In this document: positions 1-9,534 of the stretch, piece after piece
Layout: each line of letters begins with the position of its first letter
Position numbering within the stretch: position 1 is the first letter of the stretch
DNA from: a virus
Length of the DNA stretch: 38,464 nucleotides
IMG/VR virus record: IMGVR_UViG_3300042560_002307
Span: 1-38,464 of that record
Strand: one strand, 5' to 3'
Notes under the pieces: generated by a model
The model's database searches: none
What the model was told of the DNA's origin: nothing
Seen by the model: only the letters and a program-made list of their open reading frames with translations
Position numbers and translations under genes: made by a program

Positions 1-1
1 G

Positions 2-3000
2 GTCGCCAGAGTAAATGAAGAGCTAACAATCTCTCCCGCTTCTACTGCTCAAGCAGCATTTAATTTTAATACCAAGACAGTCTTTACTTCTAAACTTTAC
101 AAAAACGATAAACTATTAAGTAAGGACGGCACCACTGCTTCGGTTCTAAGTGATGATCAACCTTTTGATTTATCAACTAACGTCGTACTTACTACCGATG
201 GAGATTTTACTCTAGCTTCTAATTCTAAGATTGTAACTAAGAGTGCGGTAGGAACTGGCAACAACTCAGTATTAGAGCAACTTCATCCTGGAGATTATAT
301 AAAACTTTCTACTGATCCTGACACGTTCTATACCAAGATTAGAACCGTAGTCGATGCTCAGAAAGTTATCTTAGAAGAGCCTTATCCTGTTGGCGGCTCT
401 GGCTCTGGAAACTTGAGCATTTGGAACAGCCCTCAAATTGAGATCGCCGCAAATGGCGAAGACAATGATACCGAGCTTGTGAGCTTTGGTCCCAACGATT
501 TTGGAAACCCTAGTCAGGCTTTGGCATCAGAAGTAGCCCAAAGAATGGACACTGAGATTCACCAATCTAGAGTTGAACTAGCCGTAAACTCCACAAGAGT
601 TAAGGTTATATCAGAGGTTGAGAATAGTGCCTCTTCTAGCATGAAGGTTGTGGGTGGGGGAGCGGCAGTTAACTTAGGATTAGCCACTGTCTCCGCACTT
701 ACTGGAACGCTTAGCTTGACTGGCGGTGGTAAAGTTGTTAGCGGAGTAGGTACTCAGTTTTTATCAGAACTTGAAGAAGGGCAATGGATCAAAGCAAATG
801 CGCATGGAAAAGGCTCTTGGTCTAGAGTCGAAACTATCGAAAGCAATACTTTGGCCTACCTTAAAGAAGGCTATCGAGGCCCTAGCATCAGTGGAGCTTG
901 CAGCAAGATTAACAAAGGAACGTTGCAACAAGGCACAAATAAAGACTACGTTTTAAACCGCTCAAATGGCATGATTGAACTTATGCAGCCCCTTGCTGCT
1001 AATGACACCTTGAGTATTGGATCTATTAATACTAGAGCATTTATTGACTCTTTGCCCGAAACATTTAACTTCTCAATCCTAGGAGCTTCGTCTACTTTGA
1101 TTGTTCGAGTAGATGGCGGTTTTTCAGGTACGGTTTCTACGGACGACGCAGTACCTCCATACAATTTTGTAATCGCCAGCAACTTGGCAAACTATCCTGC
1201 AGGATTTTTCGTAGGGTTTCACATCGAGTTTACCAGCGGCAATAACATAGGACAGACCGACATCGTCAGCGCCTACAACCCAACTACCGGACAGCTCAAC
1301 TTAGTCACTGGTACTACTAATCCAATTCTTATCAACGATAAGTTTGTGCTGTCGCAAGTCATTCAACTGAATCACGCCGCTAGTTTTGCTGATCCTGCTA
1401 ATGCGTTTGCATCAGAAGTTGCAGCAGCTATTAACGCCCAGATCTTGGGAGGTTTGGCAAAAGTTAATGCGGTTAATAACTCAGTGCGCCTTCAAACAAC
1501 TTCTTTCTCCGAATTAGGATCTTTTCAAGTAATAGGCGGAAGCGCAAACACGGTACTAAATTATTCAACTGCGGTGCAAGTAAACCAAGAAACAAATTTA
1601 GCTTTTATTGCATCTACAAATTCAGACCGAGATGGTCTGTCAGGCTCTCTTGGATACACTTTGGGACCAAGTCAATCACTTGTAATAATCGTAGATGGTG
1701 ACGTAGTAAACAAGACCTTTGTAGTACCCTCAGCTATCACTGGCACGGTATCTACCGGAGGAACGGGATCTTTTATAGCCGCTGGATTGATTAGCGATTA
1801 TCCACAAAACGGCTTCTTTAATGATTATTGGCTGTTCTGGACAAGTGGTTTGTTAGCAGGCAAGGTGCAAAAAGTCACAGGCTACAACGGCGTTACAGGA
1901 CAAGTAACAGTTGCTGATGTATTTCCAGTTCCAGTAGGAGCTTCAGCCCTCGGGGATGCTTTTGCAATCGTACCTCGAACTGCAGAAAATATCGTATCGC
2001 ATTTGAAGAATCTAAACATCTCTACGGTTTCTACAGCTTTAGATGCAGAAGTTACCGGAGCTAGCGGAGACTTTGTTCAGCTAGTATCTAAGACTCCTGG
2101 TTCACAGGGTAAAGTTTTTGTGTCTGGTGGAACTGCAAACTCCATAGAGATTGCAATTCAGACCATCGTAGCAGGATCTCCAGTGAACGACGTGACGACC
2201 AATTCTATTGCAGGCCTTGCAAAAGGACTTCCTGTAAATCTGCAAGCAGGTGGAAAGGTCACAACTGGAGACGGTTCGGCACCTTTTGATACTTTTATCT
2301 CCTCAGCTTTCATCACAACTCTGCCTGCCTATTTTACAGGCTTAGAGTTAGAGTTCACTTCAGGATTGAACGCAGGACATAAATCATTAATCTCGACCTA
2401 TACGAACACTACAGGACAATTTATATTAGCTTCGGCGCCTTCAAATCCAATCAGCGTCAATGACACCTTTGTCATAAACCGTTTGGCATTTGTTACCAAT
2501 ATCGTAGGCTCTACGGCTCCTTACACCATCTCTTTAAACGACTCTGCTAATGCAGCAATCGATGTAAGCGGCTACACAACTGAGCGTCAAGGAGCTATTG
2601 CAGATTATAACGGTTTAAAGTTTGAGCGGGTTCAAGTAGAGGGCACAGATGGGTATAAGTATTACACTGGACTTATCCAACTTTCCCAGTGGACTATTGA
2701 TGGTCTAGACCGTGATCCTAGCAATTATCCTGGAATTGGAGCAGCCGGAACTCAGTTTGAAGTTATCCCTCCAGTTCTAATCAACGTTCGCTTGATCTTG
2801 AACATCACTACTGATGAAGGTGTAAGTTTATCTTCGGTCTTAAACGAAGTACAAAGTGCCGTGCTTGGATACGTAAATTCTAGAAAGGTCGGACAAGAGG
2901 TAGTCCTTTCAGAGATCGTAGCAGCAGCACAATCTGTAAATGGAATCTTTGATGTAGAAATTACTAACCACACTGCAAATATAGTAGTGGCCGATGGCGA

Positions 3001-3040
3001 GCTTGCTCGCTTGGCGGTAGAAGACTTGGTGATCGGCTAA
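2..3040 (+). CDS. Baseplate J-like tail protein (5' partial)
   Basis: The frame is open from base 2 to the TAA at 3038-3040 (1012 codons visible), so the gene begins before the window; a TTG at 413 is an internal codon, not a start. The last ~90 residues, from about base 2770, read like the C-terminal domain of baseplate J/gp6-like wedge proteins: a beta strand (INVRLILNITTDEGV), a helix, then GQEVVLSEIVAAAQSVNGIFDVEI. The rest is a string of repeated beta modules. A VGTxxL..L.PGDYIK module occurs at about 184-400 and 706-900, an ASEVAxxINxQ...GGSAN module at about 500-690 and 1390-1560, and a ~75-residue TGTVST...FTSGxNxG module at about 1127-1350, 1741-1977 and 2248-2490. The following gene shares some of these. 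Its stop overlaps the next start (TAATG). The J-like role is inferred from the C-terminus and the J-I-fibre gene order; the repeats make the protein much longer than a simple J protein. Confidence 0.72.
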   Translation, partial: VARVNEELTISPASTAQAAFNFNTKTVFTSKLYKNDKLLSKDGTTASVLSDDQPFDLSTNVVLTTDGDFTLASNSKIVTKSAVGTGNNSVLEQLHPGDYIKLSTDPDTFYTKIRTVVDAQKVILEEPYPVGGSGSGNLSIWNSPQIEIAANGEDNDTELVSFGPNDFGNPSQALASEVAQRMDTEIHQSRVELAVNSTRVKVISEVENSASSSMKVVGGGAAVNLGLATVSALTGTLSLTGGGKVVSGVGTQFLSELEEGQWIKANAHGKGSWSRVETIESNTLAYLKEGYRGPSISGACSKINKGTLQQGTNKDYVLNRSNGMIELMQPLAANDTLSIGSINTRAFIDSLPETFNFSILGASSTLIVRVDGGFSGTVSTDDAVPPYNFVIASNLANYPAGFFVGFHIEFTSGNNIGQTDIVSAYNPTTGQLNLVTGTTNPILINDKFVLSQVIQLNHAASFADPANAFASEVAAAINAQILGGLAKVNAVNNSVRLQTTSFSELGSFQVIGGSANTVLNYSTAVQVNQETNLAFIASTNSDRDGLSGSLGYTLGPSQSLVIIVDGDVVNKTFVVPSAITGTVSTGGTGSFIAAGLISDYPQNGFFNDYWLFWTSGLLAGKVQKVTGYNGVTGQVTVADVFPVPVGASALGDAFAIVPRTAENIVSHLKNLNISTVSTALDAEVTGASGDFVQLVSKTPGSQGKVFVSGGTANSIEIAIQTIVAGSPVNDVTTNSIAGLAKGLPVNLQAGGKVTTGDGSAPFDTFISSAFITTLPAYFTGLELEFTSGLNAGHKSLISTYTNTTGQFILASAPSNPISVNDTFVINRLAFVTNIVGSTAPYTISLNDSANAAIDVSGYTTERQGAIADYNGLKFERVQVEGTDGYKYYTGLIQLSQWTIDGLDRDPSNYPGIGAAGTQFEVIPPVLINVRLILNITTDEGVSLSSVLNEVQSAVLGYVNSRKVGQEVVLSEIVAAAQSVNGIFDVEITNHTANIVVADGELARLAVEDLVIG

Positions 3041-4929
3041 TGAGTAAGTTTAAACGTCTGTCTCAAGCTTTGCCTGGCCTCTACCGACCTGAAGTCAACA
3101 CCATGATCGGCGGACTTCTTAAGGCCTGGGGCCTTGGAGATGATGACGTCGTAGTGCAGCTTAAGGAAGCAAAGAAGCAGATCTTCACACAAGAAGCTTC
3201 TGACAGATACTTAGACTATTTGGCGAATAATGTCGGCGTGAGCAGAACAGCGGAGTTAGGAATTGAGGATAAGGATTTTAGAAATCTTATTCCTGTCTTA
3301 TCTTATTTTCCAAAACAAGTTAGACAGACTATCATCTCCCTTCTTGACGTATTTTGGGGGCCAGGCTTTACTAGAGCTAACATAAACTCCGGTAACATTG
3401 AACCCTACGACTTCTCTCCTGAAACAGTACTTACTGGACAGGTTACATTCAAAACGGGAGAAGTCATCGTTACTGGAGTCGGCACGCAATTTTTAACACA
3501 AGTACAACCTGGCTCGTACATTAAAGCAGCATCGTTAGATGCCGTTTTTTATGCTAAAGTTTCTGCGGTATTGGATAATACAACTTTAATTCTCAGCGCC
3601 GTACCTGAGAATATGCCAACTTCCGTAAACGTTTCTGCGGTAAAGGCGAATGTTTTAGAGCTTGAATATGAAGTAGATAACGGAGCAGATAAACGAAGAA
3701 TTCGTTTTAAGCCTAACTTATTTCAGGACCTCACCGCTGTTACAGCGCAAGAACTAGCTAATGCCATAAATCAAGATCCAGAGCATAACAAAAACCTAAC
3801 CGCTTCTGTATTCATTGATCCGCTTGCCGGAAACAAACTTAACCTACGAACAAATACGCCTGGACTTCAAGGCTCTATTCAAATTCTTGGAGGCTCTGCA
3901 AACGATCCTACTAAGTTAAACTTTTCTTTGGACAAGCAAATTGAAACCAAATGTTCGGTTTATGAAGTCAATGCAAATGAGATAGTCATAAGAATTCCTT
4001 CATCCGTACCAGTTTTACGTCGCCGTTTACAAGGTAGCGCACACCCAAAGCAAACTAAAACTGAGATCCTTTCTAATCAAGCTTCTTACGATTTCTCAGC
4101 TTTAGCGCCAAGCTCAACCTTGACCTTAGAAGTTGATGGTAATCCTTACACGGTAACTTTTACCAACGCTTTACATTTTCAAGATCCCACGGCAGTGACT
4201 GCAGAAGAGGTAGTTAGAGTTATCAATTCCCAGCTCAACTTCTTGGAGGCTTTTAGCGACGGCATCTTAGGGCGAAATAGAGTGGGACTCAGAACCACAG
4301 AGGGTTCTATGGAGTATCAAATTATTGGAGGTACAGCGAACGCTATCTTAGGTTTCCCTACTAGCTTGCAGCAAGACCCCGATTTGATCGTAGCCAATTA
4401 TCCTTCGGCTTATATATTTGACCCAATCGGTCAACTATTTACTGTTACCGGCAATCTATCAGACACCACCGCACAGGTCGATGAGGGCACTATTAGTTCT
4501 ACTTTGGCGCTATCTGATGCCTCAGATTTTCCTAATCAACCAGGGCAGCTTTTGTTAAACTTTGGTAGAAACAACCAAGAAGGCCCTATTAATTATAACT
4601 CCAGGCCTAATAACTCAACGCTCCTTATAGATGCCAGTTACGTATTTCAAAAAACACATGCGGCAGGAGCTACAGTTAACTACGTAGTTAATACACCGAC
4701 GCTTCCTAGAGTTACTGGCGATGACTATCCAGTTTACGTTACCGGCTCTCAAGAAGCCCGAAGTGCGGCTGAAAAGTTGATAAAACAACTCCTAGCTGCT
4801 GGAGTAGTGGTACGTTTCATAGTTGAATTCCCTGAGGTACTTTTTGAATGCTATTGCCAAGGTTGCCGCCCTAGTGATAGCCCTGATCTGGTAGGTAGTC
4901 GTACTGGCTTGCCGCCACTTACGTTTTAG
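3040..4929 (+). CDS. Tail/baseplate protein in gpI position, with repeated beta modules
   Basis: A 629-aa protein translationally coupled to the J-like gene by TAATG. The N-terminal ~115 residues are helical (LYRPEVNTMIGGLLKAWG, then RYLDYLANNVGVSR and FRNLIPVLSYFPK) and resemble the start of P2 gpI-like or related tail proteins that link the baseplate to the fibres. The remainder carries the same modules as the upstream gene: VGTQFL...PGSYIK at about 3430-3610, and two VDG...TAxELxxxINxx...GGSAN/GGTAN modules at about 3655-3930 and 4090-4370. The C-terminus has a compact cysteine cluster (ECYCQGC) close to the end, which could bind metal or form disulfides. In P2-like phages the order is J, I, fibre; the same order here is the main support. 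The homology is not certain. Confidence 0.5.
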   Translation: MSKFKRLSQALPGLYRPEVNTMIGGLLKAWGLGDDDVVVQLKEAKKQIFTQEASDRYLDYLANNVGVSRTAELGIEDKDFRNLIPVLSYFPKQVRQTIISLLDVFWGPGFTRANINSGNIEPYDFSPETVLTGQVTFKTGEVIVTGVGTQFLTQVQPGSYIKAASLDAVFYAKVSAVLDNTTLILSAVPENMPTSVNVSAVKANVLELEYEVDNGADKRRIRFKPNLFQDLTAVTAQELANAINQDPEHNKNLTASVFIDPLAGNKLNLRTNTPGLQGSIQILGGSANDPTKLNFSLDKQIETKCSVYEVNANEIVIRIPSSVPVLRRRLQGSAHPKQTKTEILSNQASYDFSALAPSSTLTLEVDGNPYTVTFTNALHFQDPTAVTAEEVVRVINSQLNFLEAFSDGILGRNRVGLRTTEGSMEYQIIGGTANAILGFPTSLQQDPDLIVANYPSAYIFDPIGQLFTVTGNLSDTTAQVDEGTISSTLALSDASDFPNQPGQLLLNFGRNNQEGPINYNSRPNNSTLLIDASYVFQKTHAAGATVNYVVNTPTLPRVTGDDYPVYVTGSQEARSAAEKLIKQLLAAGVVVRFIVEFPEVLFECYCQGCRPSDSPDLVGSRTGLPPLTF

Positions 4930-4961
4930 GATAAACTCTAGCATGAGCATGGTAAAATTAT

Positions 4962-4972
4962 TGCTATATAAT
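4962..4972 (+). promoter_or_regulatory. Possible extended -10 promoter before fibre gene
   Basis: The 66-base gap between two tail genes holds TGC followed by TATATAAT, which fits an extended -10 element (TG at 4962-4963) or a consensus TATAAT at 4967-4972. No convincing -35 hexamer is visible at the right spacing. A short inverted repeat, GCTAT (4963-4967) and ATAGC (4977-4981), covers the same bases. The Shine-Dalgarno AAGGACGAG follows at 4984-4992. This is one of the few gaps in the tail module large enough for a promoter. Confidence 0.4.
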
Positions 4973-4995
4973 AAAAATAGCATAAGGACGAGATA

Positions 4996-7104
4996 ATGGC
5001 ACTTTTACAACAAACACGCATTTTGCCAAACCAGCGTTTAGATCTGCCCGACTATAGAAATATAGAAGATTTTGCCTGTGCGGATTTTAAAGCCATTCAC
5101 AAAAACATCTGGGCTAACAACAACTTTGTAATGTCCGGTTTTGCGCCCACTCCTGGTAGTATCGGTTCTGATACTCTTGCCCTTGTAGTTGCCAACTCAT
5201 CCTGCATGCTAGGCCAAGATGATGGCGTTCTTTATATTGGCGCCCCCAGTCTTGCAAACCTATCCACCGATGCCCTAACTCCTGGATCGGTGAACTACGT
5301 TGAACTCACTATTCAAAAGGATACTGGTGGAGCTGATTCCAGAGCATTTTGGGACCCAACTGCTAACGGCGGTTTGGGTGGCGAGTTTTCTCAGATCGTA
5401 GATACCTATGTATTTCTGAAGCCCAGCTTTTCCATTAATACGTCAAACTTTACCGGCGATGCTAATAAGATTAAGATCTGTAAAGTAACCGTAAATGGTT
5501 CTGGAATTATTACTGCCATCGAAGACAGTAGAAATCTGTTTTTCAGACTTGGAAGAGATGGCAATCCAGGTTTTACCTTTCCCTGGTCTACTCGAGTAGA
5601 ACCTTTAGTCACTAACTTTACTGGCGCTGATAAAGATATTAAGAATCTAAAGCAGTGGGCCGACGCTGTTATGGACGGCCTAAGAGAGATCAAAGGCACG
5701 ACCTACTGGTATGAAGCCCCTGCGGTTTCGTTTCCAGGAGCTTTTGCCAATCCTAATCTTTCAACTTTGGCAGGAGCGACAAGCAGTGCTCGCTTCTCTT
5801 GGGACGGCTCGTTCCTTCAAATTACGGACGATGCTGGTTCTCCTTTAGACACGGATGTACTAGCTTATCTAAGAATTTTCTCAACCTCAGTAAACTTGGC
5901 ACTCACTAGACAAGCTGGAGCAAACCAGATCGGGCTAGCAAACCAAGAGATTTTGTGGATAGAAATCCCAAGCCCTTACGTCAACACTACATACGATGGA
6001 GTAGGTTTGACCGCATCAAATTACCGAGTTTCGGCCTTGGGCTCGGTGCCGCTTGATGAAAAATCTTACTGGCTTGCCTATCGGGAAGGTTCTAAGCTTT
6101 ATGTTCGAGGCCTAGGTGAGCTTGATCCTGGAGAGTCAATAGAGATCACAGATCAAATTCCTGAAGCTCTAGAACAGTTTTTAGGTTTTAACCCCGAAAC
6201 GGCAACTAGCGTACCATACACCTCGTTTCCAAATCCGCTACTTTACGGAAACGTTTTCACCAACTCTTCAACTTTAGTAGCCGCTATCTCCGCAAACACG
6301 GCTAACATCAACGCCTTAGGTGCGATGTTAGATACGAATGTTTACGAAGAGCGTATGGCCGTTGTAGCAGGGGCTCCCGCCGATGATAATGAAATCACCG
6401 GTCCAGTAGCACCTTCTACGATAATTACGCTTCCTTTAGACTCTCGAGATTCTAACGTTCAAGAACAATACCTCGTAGGCGCTGGCCTTTTATCAGTGTA
6501 CTTAAATGGTCAACTATTAGAGTTAGGCGTAGACTGGAATGAAGTCGGAACCGTTGGCACCTTAAGTGACGATATAGAAATTTTGCAAAGCTTAGTAGTT
6601 GGAGATCGACTCATATTCCGTATTGGATCTTTGGGTGGTTTTAACGTAGGCGCTTCTGTAGGAGAAGCTAACACAGCTTCTAACTTAGGAGCTGGAGCCC
6701 AGGTCTTTAAACAAAAGACCGGAGTAGATTTAGAACTTAGAACTTTGGTAGCTGGAACTAACGTAAGCATCGCTCAGACTTCTAATACGCTTATCATCTC
6801 AGCTTCTGCCGGTAGCGGCGGTTCTAAGACGGTTAATCAAACGACAACCGATTATACGCTCTTAGGTACAGACGATCACCTGCGAGTTGATGCTGGGTTA
6901 GGCCCCAGAACAATTACGCTGCCTGATGCTTTTGCTTTAGTCGGTAAAGTTTACACCATTAAAAAAGTAGACTCTTCTGCAAACGTTGTAACGATAGTTA
7001 CCAGCTTAAGTCAGCTTATCGATGGTAATCCAAGTGAACCTTTAGCAGTTCAATATGAGAGTATCACTTTGATCTCTAATGGTGTTAGTTGGGATATTAT
7101 ATAA
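4996..7104 (+). CDS. Tail fibre protein (702 aa)
   Basis: ATG preceded by AAGGACGAG. The protein is long, rich in beta strand and Ser/Thr/Asn/Gly, and lies directly after the gpI-like gene where fibre genes usually sit. The N-terminal region (about residues 1-200) probably attaches to the baseplate. Residues about 470-545 contain a compact module (VYLNGQLLELGVDW ... VVGDRLIFRIG) that recurs as almost the whole of the 99-aa protein at 9535. A helical stretch around residue 560 (GANTASNLGAGAQVFK-like) precedes a distal segment (residues ~610-702) of short beta repeats ending in ISNGVSWDII, typical of fibre tips. No enzymatic motif is seen. The fibre role is inferred from composition, length and position. 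Confidence 0.65.
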   Translation: MALLQQTRILPNQRLDLPDYRNIEDFACADFKAIHKNIWANNNFVMSGFAPTPGSIGSDTLALVVANSSCMLGQDDGVLYIGAPSLANLSTDALTPGSVNYVELTIQKDTGGADSRAFWDPTANGGLGGEFSQIVDTYVFLKPSFSINTSNFTGDANKIKICKVTVNGSGIITAIEDSRNLFFRLGRDGNPGFTFPWSTRVEPLVTNFTGADKDIKNLKQWADAVMDGLREIKGTTYWYEAPAVSFPGAFANPNLSTLAGATSSARFSWDGSFLQITDDAGSPLDTDVLAYLRIFSTSVNLALTRQAGANQIGLANQEILWIEIPSPYVNTTYDGVGLTASNYRVSALGSVPLDEKSYWLAYREGSKLYVRGLGELDPGESIEITDQIPEALEQFLGFNPETATSVPYTSFPNPLLYGNVFTNSSTLVAAISANTANINALGAMLDTNVYEERMAVVAGAPADDNEITGPVAPSTIITLPLDSRDSNVQEQYLVGAGLLSVYLNGQLLELGVDWNEVGTVGTLSDDIEILQSLVVGDRLIFRIGSLGGFNVGASVGEANTASNLGAGAQVFKQKTGVDLELRTLVAGTNVSIAQTSNTLIISASAGSGGSKTVNQTTTDYTLLGTDDHLRVDAGLGPRTITLPDAFALVGKVYTIKKVDSSANVVTIVTSLSQLIDGNPSEPLAVQYESITLISNGVSWDII

Positions 7105-7554
7105 ATGACGTACAATCCTAGACTTAAAGGTGCCATCTTAACTGTGGGCTCTGTAAGTTCGGAGCTTCCAGAACGAATTAATGATAGCGGCAGTTCCATA
7201 AATAAAACTGATCCTATCAGATTAGACGCTTCTGGAAACATCCAAAAAATAGATCCTTCAGTAGAAGCGCAAGCCTTAGCTTGCATCGGAGTTGCTAAAA
7301 GCTCGATATCTAACGGCTCCTCTACAGCAATCGTAAGTCAAGGACGCTTAGAAGATGTTACAACCGCAGGAACTTTTGGAGATCCGTTATACGTATCAAA
7401 ATCTGGAGGCTTAACGAATGTAAAACCTTCAGTAGGCGTTAATGGTTTTGTAGAAGGTGACTTTGTAATTTTCGTGGGTATCGTAGCCAAAAACCAGACT
7501 AATCCGCTACTAAAAGACCTCATGATAAACATCCGAGTAGTCGGTCAGTTATAG
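7105..7554 (+). CDS. Small fibre-associated or decoration-like protein (149 aa)
   Basis: Starts directly after the TAA of the fibre gene, so probably translationally coupled. The sequence is beta-rich. The segment ALACIGVAKSSISNGSSTAIVSQG, then GDPLYVSKSGGLTNVKPS, then FVIFVGIVAK, resembles DUF2190/decoration-like small beta domains in which a parameter value is followed by GxPLYVS and GIVA. The C-terminal ~125 residues of the 572-aa fibre at 7778 show a related pattern (YVIGIALATS ... GKPVYLTTSGGFSV ... VVRIGMI). It may be a stand-alone version of that tip domain. Function is not established; a structural role is likely from context. Confidence 0.5.
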   Translation: MTYNPRLKGAILTVGSVSSELPERINDSGSSINKTDPIRLDASGNIQKIDPSVEAQALACIGVAKSSISNGSSTAIVSQGRLEDVTTAGTFGDPLYVSKSGGLTNVKPSVGVNGFVEGDFVIFVGIVAKNQTNPLLKDLMINIRVVGQL

Positions 7555-7583
7555 CAAAATTTTTAAGGTGAAAAGGGTATACT

Positions 7584-7778
7584 ATGGAAGAGCGAATTCG
7601 AAAAGTTGACGTGAGTAAATTGACTCCCGAACGTGCCGATGAGTTGTCAAAGCAGATCGGCGATAAGGTTGTTCAAATTCAAGCCGAAGCTCTTGAAAAG
7701 ATTAATAAAGTTTTAAAGGTATATGGCATGCAAGCCAGCCTTTTAGTAGAGATACAAAAGCTCGAGGAATCTAAATAA
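7584..7778 (+). CDS. Small helical protein in tail module (64 aa)
   Basis: A short, charged, probably all-helical protein (LTPERADELSKQIGDKV, QAEALEKINKVLKVYG, LLVEIQKLEESK). A purine-rich AAAAGGG lies just before the ATG. Its stop overlaps the start of the next fibre gene (TAATG), which supports it as a real gene. Not recognised; an assembly aid or small structural protein is possible from context only. Confidence 0.55.
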   Translation: MEERIRKVDVSKLTPERADELSKQIGDKVVQIQAEALEKINKVLKVYGMQASLLVEIQKLEESK

Positions 7779-9496
7779 TGGCTGATATAAATATTTTAAG
7801 CAGGTTAGTAAGCGGCGTACAAAGAAACGTAGATCTGCAACAAAACTCCTTAGTGGTAGGAAGTCTAAAAGTTGGAGCGACGTCTCCAACTGAACTGACT
7901 AAGACTATCTTAGACAACTTGGTAGGTTTGCAGAACGGTAGCGATGTTTCCGCAACGCTGCACCATCACGACGGTCGTTACTTCACGGAAACCGAGATCG
8001 GAGCTACGGGAGCTACTTCAGGTGCTGATAGAGTAGGGGTGAATAATACCCCCACAAACTATACCGCTGCGGCTCAAACAGTTCAAGACCATCTTGAAGG
8101 TATCGATGCTGCTTTAACGGCTGCGGGTAACGAGCGTTCAGACAGCTTGTTTAGGATTGTTGACAACTTAGACAACACTAAGAAGCTTGCATTTGAAGCT
8201 TCTGCAATTGCCACAGGAACAGTTCGTACCATCTCTATGCCTAATGCCAACGTGAACTTAGCTGATGTAAATCAGGCAGTTCTACAAGACGGCACTAGAG
8301 CAATGACTGCCAATTTATCCTTGGGCAGCTTTAAGATTACTAACTTGGCGAATGGAACTAGTCCAAACGATGCTGTAAATCTTTCGCAACTTGATGCAGC
8401 TATTGCAGGCCTTGACTTTCAAAAAGACATCGACGCCCTAGTTGCAAACGCATCAACCACAGCTCCTGGCGCAGGCTTACCAGCAGCAGCTACCGGACAA
8501 CGTTATATTTTGGAGTCCGGCACCGGCTCATTGGCAGGCGGTTGGGGAGCCATTGCTGGAGTAGGCAATAACGACATCGTAGAGTACAATGGTACGGCGT
8601 GGGTAGTTTCTTATGACGTATCTGTTCGAGGCGAAGGCGCTTTAATCTGGAATAGAGATCAAAACTATTTCATGCGTTGGGATGGCTCTGCTTGGAATGA
8701 GTTCGGCGGTTTAGCTGGAATCACAGCAGGAGCAGGACTTCTAAAGTCTGGTAACGTTCTATCTATTGAGCTTGACACCGATGCGGGCCTTGAACTCGAC
8801 GTTCCTGGAGATGCCGGTAAGCTTAGAGCTAAAGTAGACAACTCTACCATTGAACGAAGTGCCAGCGGCCTTCGAGTTAAAGCTTTAGGTATTTCGGCAA
8901 GCGAGATCGCCGCCGACGCCGTTACAACCGCAAAGATCTTAAACGCAAACGTCACCACAGACAAGTTAGCGAATAGTGCAGTCACCTCTGACAAATTAGG
9001 AGCTACTTCTGTTACGGCAGCTAAACTTGGCAGTGACGTAGCCGGTTCAGGTTTGAGTGGCGGAAACGGTTCAGCACTTACGGTAGCTTTTGCACCGTTG
9101 ATGCAAAAAACCATGGTTGCCGGTGAGAGCTTTGCCGCTAATACTAGCTTCTTAGTGCGTATCGCTAGAACAGGTGAGACGACAACTCGAGTTTATAAAG
9201 CAGATAATAACGCAACTTCAGCAGACAACTTCTACGTAATCGGGATCGCCTTAGCCACCTCAGCGGTTGCGGCGGGTGGTAATATTAACGTTATTCTTTT
9301 TGGCTCTCATACCTTGGGCTCTTCAGATGCCGCTTTTTCTGCTACGGATGTAGGCAAACCAGTCTACCTAACTACCTCAGGTGGCTTTAGCGTCACCGCA
9401 CCTACAGCAGCAAATACGGCAGTAGTACGTATCGGAATGATAGAAGCTACCAATAGACTGTTAGTAATGCCAATGCAGCTTAACGGTGTTAACTAA
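7778..9496 (+). CDS. Tail fibre protein (572 aa)
   Basis: Classic fibre signatures are visible: HHHDGRYFTETEI near residue 65, a repeated structural unit in QDGTRAMTANLSLGSFKITNLA and NGTSPNDAVNLSQLDA, and a DUF2793-like segment (GQRYILESGTG ... NDIVEYNGTAWVV ... GSAWNEF) around residues 235-310. A run of AVTTAKILNANVTTDKLANS-type repeats follows at about residues 380-420, of the kind seen in triple-stranded beta fibres. The last ~125 residues form a separate tip domain related to the 149-aa protein at 7105. Translationally coupled to the small gene before it. Role: receptor recognition or a side fibre at the baseplate. The family call is firm; the exact position in the virion is unknown. Confidence 0.75.
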   Translation: MADINILSRLVSGVQRNVDLQQNSLVVGSLKVGATSPTELTKTILDNLVGLQNGSDVSATLHHHDGRYFTETEIGATGATSGADRVGVNNTPTNYTAAAQTVQDHLEGIDAALTAAGNERSDSLFRIVDNLDNTKKLAFEASAIATGTVRTISMPNANVNLADVNQAVLQDGTRAMTANLSLGSFKITNLANGTSPNDAVNLSQLDAAIAGLDFQKDIDALVANASTTAPGAGLPAAATGQRYILESGTGSLAGGWGAIAGVGNNDIVEYNGTAWVVSYDVSVRGEGALIWNRDQNYFMRWDGSAWNEFGGLAGITAGAGLLKSGNVLSIELDTDAGLELDVPGDAGKLRAKVDNSTIERSASGLRVKALGISASEIAADAVTTAKILNANVTTDKLANSAVTSDKLGATSVTAAKLGSDVAGSGLSGGNGSALTVAFAPLMQKTMVAGESFAANTSFLVRIARTGETTTRVYKADNNATSADNFYVIGIALATSAVAAGGNINVILFGSHTLGSSDAAFSATDVGKPVYLTTSGGFSVTAPTAANTAVVRIGMIEATNRLLVMPMQLNGVN

Positions 9497-9516
9497 GGCT
9501 TGATTATCGCAAGCTT
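9496..9516 (+). promoter_or_regulatory. Small stem-loop between fibre genes
   Basis: GCTTG (9498-9502) pairs with CAAGC (9510-9514) around a 7-base loop, extendable by a G-T wobble and an A-T pair, starting at the stop codon of the fibre gene. No U-run follows, so it is not a clear terminator; mRNA stabilisation or attenuation is possible. Confidence 0.3.
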
Positions 9517-9534
9517 GTAAGGTAGAGTGATGAC

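Noticed and set aside
413-3040. TTG-started 875-aa gene
   Set aside because: The frame is open back to base 2 with similar sequence modules, so the TTG is internal and the gene is 5' truncated by the window.
8665-9114. 149-aa open frame on the minus strand
   Set aside because: Lies wholly within the 572-aa fibre gene, without a ribosome site; compositional shadow.
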